Shown: positions 28,080-38,862, numbered from the stretch's first letter. The stretch is 64,000 nucleotides of DNA from Kazachstania africana CBS 2517 (GCF_000304475.1 NC_018943.1:682001-746000); one strand, 5' to 3'. Notes: generated by a model not told the origin, from the sequence alone. Made by a program: numbers and translations.

Positions 28080-30830
28080 ATGAGCTCGCTCATAGTTGCT
28101 ATAGATAGAAAGCTATTCAATGCTTTGAAAAGGCTGAAGAGGAAAAATGTGAAGCTTCTAATATTCATTACAGCAACATTAAATCTCATATTATTTGTCC
28201 TATATCTGCATCATTATGAACACAGTTCATTACAGGACAATATAGTGGTAAATTCTTTATATTCATTATTTTCAATTATGCAAGATGCAGATGAAGATGT
28301 TATTACCTCGGCTGCTATTCTTTACCATAAATTAAACTTCAATACTGAAGCTAAGTGGATAAATAGGTATTATCTCCACGAAAATCTACTGACAGTACCG
28401 TATGGGAATCGGAAAAATGAAAGGTTAGAATCCATTAATGATTTAGAATTTTATGACTCAGATCCAAGATTATCTTGGTCAGTCTATTTAAACTATCTTA
28501 TAAATAATGAGGAAAACTTTGAGGAAATGCCATTTTCCTGGTATGATTGGATGGATTTTGATATGTACAATAAACTACTCTCCGTGCGACATTCAAATGA
28601 AAATAACTTCACATGTGAATTTGCATTTAAACCTTCATTCGACTTTGATACCCTGAAATCCATAGAAAGTGCACTACAAGAACGCTTATTTGAATTTGAG
28701 CATGAGAAATATGATGATAGAAATACCTACCAACAAATTTCCAAAGTAAGAAACAATGTTGACATTGAAAAAAGTTGTCAAACAGTTCCCGGGGGACCAT
28801 TTCAGTTGCCTTTCAATGTGACAACATTAGTAGACTCCGTAAGACCAGAAATGTATTTCATTAATGCTAAAAACTACCTACTCCATAATTTTAATAATCC
28901 AATTTCCATTACCATTTTAGAAGGTGGCAAAAACTCTTACCGTGTGAATATAGATCAACATGATAATTCGAATATGATACAGTCCGGTCTTCTAAAACAA
29001 TTCGTAGAAGAACAAACTTCGAAGCAAAGCAATAGAAACAAAAACATTGAGTTCGACCATATCTCATTTTATGAAAATTTCTTGAAGACTGATATTGCTT
29101 CCAAATTAAGGATCGAAATACCATACTGCAATAAAGACATATTTAACAAAAATTTGGTAGATTTGTCAATTGATGATTTTGCCTTCGACGTAGCTGAGAG
29201 AATCAAAGGGCTACGTCATGATCTACAGACCTTCAACAATTTAACGAGGCACGATCTAAACTATCTTTCCTCCTTAGAAAACTCGATTAATATTAATCCA
29301 GCATTGGCACCAAAATATTTTAATGAAGCTAGGAATATTTTACAATTTAAAAGTTTGGGGCATCACAGAGACAAAAGATTTTTCAACGGACCAACAACCG
29401 AAGGAAGCGTTGAATATGCTGACAGACTAAATTCACTGATTAGAACATTCCAGAAATTCACTATATCCAACGGCATTGTTTCATGGTTATCTCACGGAAC
29501 GTTATATAGCCATCTGTATGATGGTCTTGCTTTCCCTTGGGATAACGATTTTGATTTGCAAATGCCAATAAGTCATTTACATTATATGGCTCAGTACTTC
29601 AACCAGAGTATTATTTTAGAAGATCCGAGAGAGGGAAATGGCAGATTTTTACTCGACGTTGGCAGCTCAATATCTGTCAGAACTAAGGGTAATGGTCTAA
29701 ATAATATTGATGCGAGATTCATTGATATAGATAGTGGTATCTATATTGATATTACAGGGCTAAGTTTCTCTAGTGAACCCATTCCTCTAAACAAGAGAGT
29801 CTCTTTACTTACCGCAGATGCTATGGAGGCTGCACTGGTAGATGAAACAGTCAAAAATCCAGGTGACGATATTAAAAACCCAGAATTGGGTGCAGAGTTG
29901 GCAGCTTTGACTATTAGCGAATTAAAGATATACGTTGATGAACATCCCAATGAGTTTGCTACCGATCAGAAAAAGAAAATAGCAGATATGGCTAAAATTG
30001 AGGGTAAATTACCAATAACTTCACCATCAAAAGGTCTAACACAATTACAGAGATATTTGCTAAATAAGAGACTGCAAATGGTTAATTGTAGAAACGGCCA
30101 CTTCAGTAGATTTGATATGATTTCCCCGCTTTCGAATTCATATTATCATGGAGTGCCTGCTTTAATTCCAAATAAAGTTGTTACTTCTCTATTGAAGGAA
30201 TATAACCTACCTGCAAACTTCGACTTCCTTGTTTATGAAGGAAGAGCTTTTGAACCTAAAATGAAATTCTGGATAAGCGTCAGTAATCTAAGGAGTGCCA
30301 TGAACACAGCTAAGGACCAAAATTTAGAATATATCGAATCTACTCCTGATACTTTAAGCTTCAATGATCTACTCCGCGCCATAAAAAATCTAATAAAAAT
30401 AGGTAGCCATGACTATCTTTCTGCATTTTTCAATTCCCTTTCTATGACTAACTACAGATTAAAAGAGTTAGAAATAATGTATGACGACAGTATTACTGCG
30501 GATGAAAAGCAAATTGCATTACAATATTTAAGAACAACAGTAGGTCCAACAATCTCATCTCCTGGTAAGGATCCAATCATTTATACACAAGAGAAGAACT
30601 TGTGGAAATCATACGAGGCAAAACTTTCAGAGGAAGAAAAGGCTGATATTATACTGTACGTCGAAGTAAATGCACTGAATAACTTCTGGGAAAAATTCTC
30701 CGACCTTTACAATAATAGACTTTACGATGCTTCTGGGGAAGTTAACTTAAATGAAGTTGGACTCGACCTCTTTCATAATTATAAGGAGCAGGGTATGAAT
30801 ATTTTTGCTAAAGATCCGAATATCAACTGA
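28080..30830 (+). CDS. MNN14: LicD-family mannosylphosphorylation protein Mnn14 (Mnn4 paralog)
   Basis: From the ATG at 28080 the protein has 916 residues (S. cerevisiae YJR061W 935). It is a type II membrane protein: a short basic cytosolic tail, one span at about residues 25-43, then a large lumenal domain. The LicD/fukutin-type core includes WLSHGTLYSHLYDG followed by an acidic FPWDNDFDLQMP motif near residue 485, where Asp residues would hold metal. Mnn4 and Mnn14 are needed for mannosyl-phosphate transfer to glycans in the Golgi. The Lys-Glu repeat tail of Mnn4 is absent, which fits Mnn14. Codons upstream to 28038 have no ATG. Confidence 0.92.
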   Translation: MSSLIVAIDRKLFNALKRLKRKNVKLLIFITATLNLILFVLYLHHYEHSSLQDNIVVNSLYSLFSIMQDADEDVITSAAILYHKLNFNTEAKWINRYYLHENLLTVPYGNRKNERLESINDLEFYDSDPRLSWSVYLNYLINNEENFEEMPFSWYDWMDFDMYNKLLSVRHSNENNFTCEFAFKPSFDFDTLKSIESALQERLFEFEHEKYDDRNTYQQISKVRNNVDIEKSCQTVPGGPFQLPFNVTTLVDSVRPEMYFINAKNYLLHNFNNPISITILEGGKNSYRVNIDQHDNSNMIQSGLLKQFVEEQTSKQSNRNKNIEFDHISFYENFLKTDIASKLRIEIPYCNKDIFNKNLVDLSIDDFAFDVAERIKGLRHDLQTFNNLTRHDLNYLSSLENSININPALAPKYFNEARNILQFKSLGHHRDKRFFNGPTTEGSVEYADRLNSLIRTFQKFTISNGIVSWLSHGTLYSHLYDGLAFPWDNDFDLQMPISHLHYMAQYFNQSIILEDPREGNGRFLLDVGSSISVRTKGNGLNNIDARFIDIDSGIYIDITGLSFSSEPIPLNKRVSLLTADAMEAALVDETVKNPGDDIKNPELGAELAALTISELKIYVDEHPNEFATDQKKKIADMAKIEGKLPITSPSKGLTQLQRYLLNKRLQMVNCRNGHFSRFDMISPLSNSYYHGVPALIPNKVVTSLLKEYNLPANFDFLVYEGRAFEPKMKFWISVSNLRSAMNTAKDQNLEYIESTPDTLSFNDLLRAIKNLIKIGSHDYLSAFFNSLSMTNYRLKELEIMYDDSITADEKQIALQYLRTTVGPTISSPGKDPIIYTQEKNLWKSYEAKLSEEEKADIILYVEVNALNNFWEKFSDLYNNRLYDASGEVNLNEVGLDLFHNYKEQGMNIFAKDPNIN

Positions 30831-30959
30831 TAGTGCATTGTATCATCAATATAGGACTTTATTTAAAGAGTATCATGGACTCGTGTTATATATATTCTGT
30901 AGTTACGAAATAGAAAACAATTGTATACCGGACCTTTGACACTTCAAAAAAGTTGCCTT

Positions 30960-32165
30960 TTACCTTTGTACTTCGAAATGTACATCACGCATTATTATTC
31001 CTTCGTGACCTTTGCCTAGATTACCTAACATCTCAACACTCTTGTTTGTTGAATCTAGCTTTAATTCATCTGTGCTATTATCTGCATTACCATTAAATTT
31101 GTAAAATCCAGAACTTCCAGCAAATAACGTCGTTCCATCCTCTACACCACATCTGTTAGCAATTGCTAAAACTGCATTCTTACCATGCATCTTCCAATAG
31201 TGTTCTTTTGTCGCACCAATATAAGACTTTCTACTTTCAGAGCGCCAAATGTCGTGCAATAAATTTTCATCAAACCAATCTTTCCTAACACTTAAGTCTA
31301 CAAAGGGTAAAAACCTCAATATCCAATAATTTACATTCGACATGTCTGGCTTACACAAATCGCGATAATCTTTGCCGATTTTTTCAGAATCTTTCTCCAC
31401 AGCTGAAGTCTTATTATTATTGTCGATATCAATGTGGAAATTGCCCTGCGATCCATATATTGGTACGTTCAGTGTAGCTAGATTTCTACTTATTTCCATT
31501 TTTTTTCTTTCAGCGTCTGCCTTCTCTGTTGAAGAAGTAATGGAGCTTGAGTGTAGCCATGCCATGGGACATATGATCAGTTCGATATCATTTTCTAGAC
31601 AAAAACTAGAGAATTCGAAGTCATTGAAAGGTGCTTTGAATTCATATGGACTCAGGTCCATACAAATCCCTATTGCACAATTTAAATTCAAATTCTTACT
31701 AGGAAAAGATAGTTTAAATTTCTCGAAACGTTGCGGATTCTCTTCACATTGCCATTGCTTATCAGTTTCATATAAGAATGATTTCCTATAGTTAAATACC
31801 AACTTGCCCAGTGGAGACATCACTAATGCAGAATTATAACATTTCTCGTCGTTATCAATGGATTTTTCAGGATATCCTATAACTGTGTAACAATTAAATT
31901 TCTTTGAAACTTCCTTAGCTAACTCATACGAGGGACCTTCCTGTGGATGACACAAGTAAGGTTTTATTTGCTCACGAGAATGGAAGTTATAACCAGTCAG
32001 AGCAAATTCAGGGAAAACTACAATATCAGGTTTCTTACTCTTTGATATTTGATCATTGAATTTATTGAGTAAAGTCCATGCCCTCCTGATATTTGAGTCC
32101 AACTTTCCCAGTTGTGGGTTTAATTGTACCAGAGCAATTCTAAGATCGACTAAAACATTGGGCAT
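30960..32165 (-). CDS. NTA1: N-terminal asparagine/glutamine amidase Nta1
   Basis: From the ATG at 32163-32165 the protein has 401 residues (S. cerevisiae 457). It is a nitrilase-fold amidohydrolase with the expected triad: Glu in VVFPEFALTGYNF, Lys in FNYRKSFLY and the nucleophile Cys in AIGICMDLSPYEF. Nta1 deamidates N-terminal Asn and Gln to Asp and Glu, feeding the Arg/N-degron pathway. It is shorter at the N-terminus than S. cerevisiae Nta1. Its start faces an unidentified gene about 150 bp away. Confidence 0.94.
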   Translation of the reverse strand: MPNVLVDLRIALVQLNPQLGKLDSNIRRAWTLLNKFNDQISKSKKPDIVVFPEFALTGYNFHSREQIKPYLCHPQEGPSYELAKEVSKKFNCYTVIGYPEKSIDNDEKCYNSALVMSPLGKLVFNYRKSFLYETDKQWQCEENPQRFEKFKLSFPSKNLNLNCAIGICMDLSPYEFKAPFNDFEFSSFCLENDIELIICPMAWLHSSSITSSTEKADAERKKMEISRNLATLNVPIYGSQGNFHIDIDNNNKTSAVEKDSEKIGKDYRDLCKPDMSNVNYWILRFLPFVDLSVRKDWFDENLLHDIWRSESRKSYIGATKEHYWKMHGKNAVLAIANRCGVEDGTTLFAGSSGFYKFNGNADNSTDELKLDSTNKSVEMLGNLGKGHEGIIMRDVHFEVQR

Positions 32166-32315
32166 ACCTGGCTTTTCATGTAGCACAGGGATATACGAAG
32201 TTTCGTAATAATTATCCCACTCTCTTTTTTTTTTTCATCCAGTACTTTTAACTTTACAACCTGATATTGATTATGTAAAGCAGAACTCAGAAGACCAAAA
32301 GAACGTTTTTACGAG

Positions 32316-32666
32316 ATGCTTTTTGAACCTGGATACAACAGACGTGATTGGAACGTCAAAGAACGTTCATTCGACCCCATAACTGTTGATCCAAAAGTTG
32401 TTCCCAAAGTGCAGACGAGGCCTGTTGCTACAAATGGAAAGAAACAGAAATTGAATGGAACAGACAATGGACAAACCGTTTCACACCCAGGGTTCTCCAA
32501 GGCAATGACCACTACTGCGCCCAAATTGATCACAGAAGTACAGGATTCCAAGAACCAGTTGTCTTCGTTGATTCGTAATGCCGAACAAAACAAAGAAGCT
32601 TTGAAAGCACGCAACGAGAGAGTCAAGCAACAGAAACAGTCCTCTCGTAGCAGGTATGGCTGGTAG
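32316..32666 (+). CDS. Unidentified 116-codon gene between NTA1 and RPA12
   Basis: I do not recognise this protein. It starts MLFEPGYNRRDWN, has a Lys/Pro-rich middle, and from about residue 72 a charged, probably helical segment rich in Asn, Glu, Lys and Arg, ending in SRSRYGW. There is no signal peptide or membrane span; predicted charge is basic. It sits divergent from NTA1 and 200 bp ahead of RPA12, a position empty in S. cerevisiae as I recall. The distinct Trp/Tyr-containing ends and biased internal composition suggest a real small nuclear or RNA-associated protein, but this is inference. Confidence 0.6.
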   Translation: MLFEPGYNRRDWNVKERSFDPITVDPKVVPKVQTRPVATNGKKQKLNGTDNGQTVSHPGFSKAMTTTAPKLITEVQDSKNQLSSLIRNAEQNKEALKARNERVKQQKQSSRSRYGW

Positions 32667-32789
32667 ACCCCCCCGCAATCACTGGGCAGTCTTGGCCATA
32701 TCCATCTGAATTCTCACAGACAGTGGTACCAACGAGATCACCTTGAACGAGGTCATCGCTCTCTTGAAATTTTCCACAGAAAAGGAAAA

Positions 32790-32799
32790 AAAAATTTTT
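32790..32799. promoter_or_regulatory. RRPE-type motif upstream of RPA12
   Basis: AAAAATTTTT lies about 70 bp upstream of RPA12. AAAAATTT is the ribosomal-RNA-processing element found ahead of RNA polymerase I and ribosome-biogenesis genes. Confidence 0.45.
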
Positions 32800-32865
32800 A
32801 GCAAAAAATTGAAGATTCGATGCCAAAATTTGAGTGTTTGAAGTGAAGATTGAAACGTGGCCAGG

Positions 32866-33243
32866 ATGTCTGTTGTTGGTTCTCTTATATTCTGTCTAGA
32901 CTGTGGTAATCTTTTAGACAATCCAAGCACAGTTTCAGGTTCAGAAGTTACCTGCTCACAATGCCAGGCGAATTATCCTAAATCTGAATTTTCCAATTTG
33001 AAAGTTGTTACACAGACCGCCGAAGATGCATTTCCATCGTCACTGAGGTCCAAGAAGTCTGTGGTCAAAACCTCTTTAAAGAAGAACGAAGTCGAAGACG
33101 GTGCTGTTATCAAGGAAAAATGTCCCAAATGTGGTAACGATGAGATGCGTTACCACACTTTACAATTAAGATCCGCCGATGAAGGTGCCACCGTTTTCTA
33201 CACCTGCACTGCATGTAATTATAAATTCAGAACAAACAACTGA
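32866..33243 (+). CDS. RPA12: RNA polymerase I subunit A12.2
   Basis: From the ATG at 32866 the protein has 125 residues, the family length. The N-terminal zinc ribbon has CLDC and CSQC; the C-terminal ribbon has CPKC and CTAC with the acidic hairpin RSADEGATVF, whose Asp-Glu pair enters the active site for RNA cleavage, as in TFIIS. The start MSVVGSLIF is the conserved one; codons just upstream are in frame but not conserved. Rpa12 supports cleavage, backtrack recovery and termination by Pol I. Confidence 0.97.
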   Translation: MSVVGSLIFCLDCGNLLDNPSTVSGSEVTCSQCQANYPKSEFSNLKVVTQTAEDAFPSSLRSKKSVVKTSLKKNEVEDGAVIKEKCPKCGNDEMRYHTLQLRSADEGATVFYTCTACNYKFRTNN

Positions 33244-33614
33244 AAGAACCCCCCTCCCCATCTCTCTGGATCGTTGGGCTCTTTTTTTTGTCGTCAATTA
33301 ATTTCTCTCTCACATATATAGTCATCGATTTTTACATACTTATATAATTCTTTCCACGGCAATGCCCCCCCCAACTAAAAATATAAACAGTAAAACCAAT
33401 AGAGAACTGGCAGCTGAGCCAAGCAGAATTGAATCCTCTGACTGCTGGAGACTCGATGTTTCATTATGCTCGTGGACAGCGATAATCTTGCGTTCATATG
33501 CTTAGAGACATGACGAGGAAAAAACTTCGACAGTGAAAAATTCGATTTGCTATGTATTTGAAAGCTTCTTGGTGGCAAAAACACAGGAACAACTCAAACT
33601 ACCACGACGCAGCA
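33244..33614. other. Intergenic region RPA12-CCT5
   Basis: It contains a CT-rich stretch with C and T runs (33246-33310) and an in-frame ATG at 33552 that would extend CCT5 by 21 residues. No separate gene seen. Confidence 0.5.
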
Positions 33615-35291
33615 ATGGCACATCCACAGACTATGGAAATGCCAGATCTTTCCAATGCTATTGTGGCACAAGATGAAATGGGTAGACCATTCATTATTGT
33701 CAAGGATCAAGGGAATAAGAAGAGACAACATGGTATTGAAGCTAAAAAATCACATATCTTGGCCGCTAGATCTATAGCATCCATCATCAAGACTTCTTTG
33801 GGTCCTCGTGGTCTTGATAAGATTCTAATTTCTCCAGATGGTGATATAACGATAACAAACGATGGTGCTACCATTTTATCACAAATGGAATTAGATAATG
33901 AAATCGCAAAATTATTAGTACAATTATCCAAATCTCAAGATGACGAGATTGGTGACGGTACCACTGGTGTTGTCGTGTTGGCTAGTGCTCTTTTGGATCA
34001 AGCTCTCGAACTGATCGAGAAAGGTATCCATCCAATTAAGATTGCCAATGGGTTCGATGAAGCTGCAAAAGTTGCCATCGCTCAATTGGAATCCAAGGCT
34101 GATGATGTTGCAGTAAGTGACGAACTTTTTGATGAGTATCTATTGAAAGCAGCAGGAACTTCATTAGGTTCCAAAATTGTCTCTAAAGATCATGATAAAT
34201 TTGCTAAAATGGCTGTAGAAGCAGTTAAGACTGTGATGAATAAAGAAAGAAAAGATGTTGATTTCGATCTAATTAAGTTACAAGGACGTGTTGGTGGTTC
34301 CTTGAAGGATTCTGTATTGATCAATGGTGTTATACTAGATAAAGATTTTTCGCATCCACAAATGCCAACTGAAGTTCTACCAAAGGAAAACGAAGAAGAT
34401 GTCAAATTAGCCATCTTAACATGTCCATTTGAGCCTCCAAAACCAAAAACTAAACATAAATTAGACATTTCTTCAGTGGAAGAATATCAAAAATTACAAA
34501 CTTACGAACAAGATAAATTCAAAGAAATGATAAATTATATCAAAGATGCCGGTGCAGATGTTGTCATATGTCAGTGGGGTTTCGATGATGAAGCTAATCA
34601 TTTGTTATTACAAAATGAGTTACCTGCTGTGAGATGGGTTGGCGGTCAAGAAATTGAACAAATTGCAATTGCCACAAATGGTCGTATTGTACCACGTTTC
34701 CAAGATTTATCTAGTAATAAGTTGGGTTCTTGTGGGAAAATTTACGAAATGGAATTCGGTACCACCAAAGATAGAATGCTAGTAATTGAACAATGTAAAG
34801 GTAGTAAGACTGTAACTTGTTTCATTCGTGGTTCAAATAAGATGATCGTCGATGAAGCTCAACGTGCTTTACATGATTCCTTATGTGTTGTTCGTAACTT
34901 AGTCAGAGATTCTAGAGTCGTATACGGTGGTGGTGCAGCTGAAATAGTAATGTCTCTTGCTGTTGAAGAGGAAGCTGATAGACAACGTGGCATTGACCAA
35001 TATGCATTCCGTGCTTTTGCTCAAGCATTAGATATTATTCCAATGACATTAGCTGAAAATTCCGGTCTTGATCCAATTGAAACTTTATCAACTTTGAAAA
35101 GTAAACAACTCAAAGAAAACGCCTCCGTCATAGGTGTAGATTGTCTAGGTAAAGGTAGCAATGATATGAAAGAATTATTTGTTGTTGATCCATTTATTGG
35201 TAAGAAACAACAAATTCTCTTGGCCACACAATTATGCAGAATGATTTTAAAGATTGATAACGTTATTATCAGTGGCAAAGATGAATATTGA
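33615..35291 (+). CDS. CCT5: Chaperonin TRiC/CCT epsilon subunit
   Basis: From the ATG at 33615 the protein has 558 residues (S. cerevisiae 562). It is a group II chaperonin subunit with the ATP-site motifs [27 protein letters not shown] and GGGAAE. The apical segment [14 protein letters not shown] is typical of Cct5. TRiC folds actin and tubulin in the cytosol. An in-frame ATG at 33552 would add 21 residues that do not resemble the family N-terminus; the start at 33615 gives the conserved [19 protein letters not shown] shortly after. Confidence 0.97.
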   Translation: MAHPQTMEMPDLSNAIVAQDEMGRPFIIVKDQGNKKRQHGIEAKKSHILAARSIASIIKTSLGPRGLDKILISPDGDITITNDGATILSQMELDNEIAKLLVQLSKSQDDEIGDGTTGVVVLASALLDQALELIEKGIHPIKIANGFDEAAKVAIAQLESKADDVAVSDELFDEYLLKAAGTSLGSKIVSKDHDKFAKMAVEAVKTVMNKERKDVDFDLIKLQGRVGGSLKDSVLINGVILDKDFSHPQMPTEVLPKENEEDVKLAILTCPFEPPKPKTKHKLDISSVEEYQKLQTYEQDKFKEMINYIKDAGADVVICQWGFDDEANHLLLQNELPAVRWVGGQEIEQIAIATNGRIVPRFQDLSSNKLGSCGKIYEMEFGTTKDRMLVIEQCKGSKTVTCFIRGSNKMIVDEAQRALHDSLCVVRNLVRDSRVVYGGGAAEIVMSLAVEEEADRQRGIDQYAFRAFAQALDIIPMTLAENSGLDPIETLSTLKSKQLKENASVIGVDCLGKGSNDMKELFVVDPFIGKKQQILLATQLCRMILKIDNVIISGKDEY

Positions 35292-35799
35292 GATAGCATA
35301 ATTTAACCTCATATATAATTTTTTTTCAAGCACATTGTATCATAAAATAAATAAGTAAATTTTTGTCAAAGTCCATATTTTTAAAACATCTTACTATAAA
35401 AGACAACATACCTTATGAGTTACTTATGCTGCACCATGATATCAGTCCCTGATCTTAATTTGGTGAAAGCTCACAATATCTGGCAATTTTGCTGTGTCAA
35501 CGACTGTTGCTACGGAACTTTTTGTTTTCGCGACATTGGAAAGCAAAGTCATCAAGTGACACAACTAATAAATGATGAGTTTAAACTTTGAATGGCTGTA
35601 AAACTCGCCTTACGTGTGGCTGTGAGGCTGTATGAACGATGCAAAAACTGCTTGAAAAGTCTCGAGATCTTGAACTGCTCATTTGCAGGTGGACGTTCGT
35701 CATATCTTCCGCCCCCATTTAGTGAAACATATATAATGCATTTACATTTATTTAAAAACGTAACGTTCACTGAGAGAACATCTACCGTGATAGTACAGG
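35292..35799. other. Intergenic region CCT5 to YMR295C-like gene
   Basis: About 500 bp. An ATG-started frame at 35592-35819 overlaps the next gene's start and has no recognisable features; I treat it as chance. Nothing else seen. Confidence 0.45.
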
Positions 35800-36342
35800 A
35801 TGGTTCTTTTACGGAATAGGAAATCGATTAATTCGAGTAATCGTAAAATAACGAAAGAAGATGCAGCCAGATTCAAAGTTCATACGGCAGAAGTAGCAGA
35901 TCCCGTGCTCTCAGCGGTACAAGAGGCACAACCTTTTGAACAAGCTGCTGACGCATTTAATGACAATGTTTACCAAAGGACTTTTACGACGTCTGATGAA
36001 AATGGTCAAAAATTATTATCCAGAGATGTATTTGGTAATGAAATAGTTGACCCTGATATTTCAAATCCGACTAGGTCAAGAAATGAAAGGCCGCTAGATA
36101 CAATAAGAGGATTTCAATATGCAATTGCGCCTGATCCATATTATATCGAAACGTTAGAGACACCATATTTGGGTTTTAAAGTCAGAGAAAACTACTATTT
36201 TGCAAATGAGGCTATTTATAATTTGGATACCCCCGAACAACCAATATATCAGGCACAAAGTGAGACTAACGATGGGCATGCAGATAAAAAGAAGAAGAGG
36301 AACTTCTTTGGACTGAAAAGCAAAAAGAAGGCAAAGAAATAG
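35800..36342 (+). CDS. YMR295C / YGR273C-family protein of unknown function
   Basis: The 180-residue protein begins with a basic stretch and ITKEDAARFKVHTAEVADPVLSAVQEAQP-like sequence, has a central DISNPTRSRNERPLDTIR segment, and ends in a Lys-rich tail. As I recall, the S. cerevisiae pair YMR295C (about 197 residues) and YGR273C (174) share the central segment and the basic C-terminus. No enzymatic motif, signal peptide or membrane span is visible. In S. cerevisiae the family is not found between CCT5 and ARP3, so the location is unusual. Function is unknown. Confidence 0.65.
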   Translation: MVLLRNRKSINSSNRKITKEDAARFKVHTAEVADPVLSAVQEAQPFEQAADAFNDNVYQRTFTTSDENGQKLLSRDVFGNEIVDPDISNPTRSRNERPLDTIRGFQYAIAPDPYYIETLETPYLGFKVRENYYFANEAIYNLDTPEQPIYQAQSETNDGHADKKKKRNFFGLKSKKKAKK

Positions 36343-36437
36343 GCTTAAGTGATCATTCTAAATTTTGTAATTTTTTATTTTTTACATATTGATTTTTTTT
36401 CATTAAAATCAAGTTTTTTGTATATATATTATATTAT

Positions 36438-37787
36438 CTATACCATATTGAAAAGACTGAAATTTCTGACAATTTCAGGACCATATTCTTCATAATCCTT
36501 CTTGGTATGACAATAACTTTTGAATTCAGCAGTCTGTGCTAATAATGAACCACCGAACCAAACGGCATTTCTTTGTTTTCTATGGGTGATGACATTAACA
36601 TCGACACCTGTTGATTTGGTGCCACTCAATAATTCACTTTGTGCTATTCTGTTGTTAACAATTGATTTTATATCTCTTTGTAAACGACGGCCAAAATCTT
36701 TAAACATTGTGGACCCACCAGAAAGTACAATATTATTGTATAATCCCTTACGTACATCAATAGGACAAGCCTGGATAGTATGGTCTACAATAGTTGGTAA
36801 CGGGGTTAAGAAATCAGAAGAGGCGATTTCTGGGTTGAAGAAGATTTCTGGAGCTAAAAATCTTTCATAACCAACATCAACAATTTTCTTTTGTGTCTTT
36901 TCTTGATTTTCTACAATAAATTGAGCAAATTTATCTGGATTTCTATCAAATTTGTTGAATTCCTTGACTATATCTGGACAAACGTAACAATATTCCTGTT
37001 TGATACGTTCTGCTGTTCTTAAAGAAGTATCAGTTTCACCACGTTCCCTCAACAAGGATTGAATGAAAAGAGTAATATCTCTACCTGCAATTGGGATGTT
37101 TTTAATGGCAGAACCAATGACATAACCTTCAGCGACTGGGATAACGTGGGTCACACCATCACCAGAGTCAATGACGGTACCAGTTAAAGACCTGTCTGTA
37201 ACTTTTGATGAAGTCCATGAAGCAGCTAACGCCAGAACTGCTTGTACGGCGATATATAAACCAGCACAATTGAACGATTCGAAGAAAATTTCTGCCACTT
37301 GTTCTCTATTTTCTGGAGGATTCAAAGGTGGTTCAGTTAATAGGAAGAAATGATCTTCAGGTTCAGTTCTTAAATATTTAAAAATTGAATTTTCCCAGAA
37401 TCTTTCCATATGATCCCAATTTTCGATTTGACCGTGTCTAATTGGATAACTTAGAGAATATGATGGTCCTTGAGCAGCAGCCAATGCTTCATTACCGATA
37501 TAGAAATCTAAATCTTCAGTACCTCTTTTACCAGCCAAATTGTTGGAAAGTGGCATACTTGCATTCAAAGAGTTGAAAGAGGTAGCAGAGGTGGAATTAC
37601 CGAAATATTGATTTGAAGATGTAGTATTGGAAGTACTACTCATGGAACTTGTCTTTTTAGTATGGTTCTGGGATGTGGCTATAGCAGTTGGGAAAATCCA
37701 TGAAGGTGAATCGTTACCGGCAAAACCTAGCTTGGTTAGACCGGTACCATTATCCATGACAATAGCGGGGTTATTTAAGTAAGACAT
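36438..37787 (-). CDS. ARP3: Actin-related protein Arp3
   Basis: The 449-residue protein equals the S. cerevisiae length. It has the actin-fold phosphate loops ([16 protein letters not shown] near residues 11-26 and [14 protein letters not shown]) and the hinge [16 protein letters not shown]. An Arp3-specific Ser/Asn/Thr-rich insert lies at about residues 40-75. Arp3 with Arp2 nucleates branched actin at cortical patches. It is divergent from SUI1, a junction not found in S. cerevisiae. Confidence 0.97.
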   Translation of the reverse strand: MSYLNNPAIVMDNGTGLTKLGFAGNDSPSWIFPTAIATSQNHTKKTSSMSSTSNTTSSNQYFGNSTSATSFNSLNASMPLSNNLAGKRGTEDLDFYIGNEALAAAQGPSYSLSYPIRHGQIENWDHMERFWENSIFKYLRTEPEDHFFLLTEPPLNPPENREQVAEIFFESFNCAGLYIAVQAVLALAASWTSSKVTDRSLTGTVIDSGDGVTHVIPVAEGYVIGSAIKNIPIAGRDITLFIQSLLRERGETDTSLRTAERIKQEYCYVCPDIVKEFNKFDRNPDKFAQFIVENQEKTQKKIVDVGYERFLAPEIFFNPEIASSDFLTPLPTIVDHTIQACPIDVRKGLYNNIVLSGGSTMFKDFGRRLQRDIKSIVNNRIAQSELLSGTKSTGVDVNVITHRKQRNAVWFGGSLLAQTAEFKSYCHTKKDYEEYGPEIVRNFSLFNMV

Positions 37788-38041
37788 ATCGATTAGTGTG
37801 CCTTCTTTCAGTTAGTCAATTGACAAGTATGATTTTATCTTGTAACGACTATATACGGTTTTAAGATCTTTTTACATATCAACTAGTAATAATATACTCG
37901 AACTACTTCTCACTTATTTTTCATGATTAGGAAATTTGCAAAAAATGAGAAATCGAAAAGGGGGCCGACTCACTTTACGCCAGCAGGAGCTGATAATTTT
38001 TGGTCTCGTGACCTGCAAAAGAAAGAAAATAAAAAAGATAT

Positions 38042-38048
38042 TTACCCG
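38042..38048. promoter_or_regulatory. Reb1 site
   Basis: TTACCCG matches the Reb1 general regulatory factor consensus. It lies between the divergent ARP3 and SUI1 genes, where such sites position nucleosomes. Confidence 0.5.
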
Positions 38049-38252
38049 GAACGAGGGCTAAAAAGTTAGAAATTTAGGTCTGGTCGCGTTTTCCGACAGA
38101 TTGGACTGTAAACGTATTAGGGTAGAGCCACATCATGCCCGACCCTAATTCTCACTTCCGACCCGAATTTTGCATATTTGACCCTAAATATCCGCCCCAG
38201 CCAAAAAAACAACAATCAAGACCGGGTAGCAAAATCTATTTTTTTTGCTTTC

Positions 38253-38271
38253 TTTTTTTTTTTTTTTTTTT
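38253..38271 (+). repeat. Poly(T) tract of 19
   Basis: Nineteen consecutive T, 190 bp upstream of SUI1. Long dA:dT tracts exclude nucleosomes at strong yeast promoters. Confidence 0.85.
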
Positions 38272-38463
38272 GTTCATTTCTTCTTCCAGCAAAAGAAGAA
38301 ATGCGTTTAGTGAGTGATTGCATGCGAATGACATTCGGCAAGACAGAATTTTATCACCATCTTCTTTACTCATTATCATCATTATATAAATAGTCTTTTT
38401 AACTTGAGTTTGCATTTCAGAATATTAAAAGATTCCTAATAAGATTCAAACGAATATAAATAT

Positions 38464-38790
38464 ATGTCTATTGAAAATCTAAAATCATTTGATCCATTTG
38501 CTGATACTGGTGACGACGAAACCGCTGCTTCAAATTATATTCATATTCGCATTCAACAAAGAAATGGTAGAAAAACGTTAACTACAGTTCAAGGTGTACC
38601 AGAAGAATATGATCTAAAGAGAATCTTAAAAGTCTTAAAGAAAGATTTCGCTTGCAATGGTAACATTGTTAAGGATGCTGAAATGGGTGAAATTATTCAA
38701 TTACAAGGTGATCAAAGAGCAAAAGTTTGTGAATTCATGATTAGTCAACTTGGTCTTCAAAAGAAGAACATCAAAATTCACGGTTTCTGA
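38464..38790 (+). CDS. SUI1: Translation initiation factor eIF1
   Basis: The 108-residue protein equals S. cerevisiae Sui1. After a flexible N-terminus (MSIENLKSFDPFADTG) comes the SUI1/eIF1 fold with IHIRIQQRNGRKTLTTVQG and the C-terminal FMISQLGLQKKNIKIHGF. eIF1 binds the 40S P site and enforces AUG selection. The ATG is at 38464; eIF1 autoregulates through poor start context in S. cerevisiae, but here the context AAATAT-ATG has T at -3, which keeps that possibility open. Confidence 0.98.
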   Translation: MSIENLKSFDPFADTGDDETAASNYIHIRIQQRNGRKTLTTVQGVPEEYDLKRILKVLKKDFACNGNIVKDAEMGEIIQLQGDQRAKVCEFMISQLGLQKKNIKIHGF

Positions 38791-38813
38791 TTTTCCTGAA
38801 AAGTTCCACATGT

Positions 38814-38818
<5 letters not shown>

Positions 38819-38849
<31 letters not shown>
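38819..38849. repeat. (AT)n microsatellite, 31 bp
   Basis: Uninterrupted alternating A and T just downstream of SUI1, probably acting as an efficiency element for 3'-end formation (TATATA). Confidence 0.85.

Positions 38850-38862
<13 letters not shown>

Larger units (their letters stand above)
37788..38463. other. Divergent intergenic region ARP3-SUI1
   Basis: About 680 bp. It holds a Reb1-type site, a 19-T tract and no credible gene; small frames here read through the T tract. Confidence 0.5.

Noticed and set aside
33552..33614. In-frame upstream ATG of CCT5 as the true start
   Set aside because: The added 21 residues do not resemble the family N-terminus, while the ATG at 33615 gives the conserved length and start.
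35592..35819. ATG-started frame upstream of the YMR295C-like gene
   Set aside because: It overlaps the next gene's start in another phase and lacks recognisable protein features.
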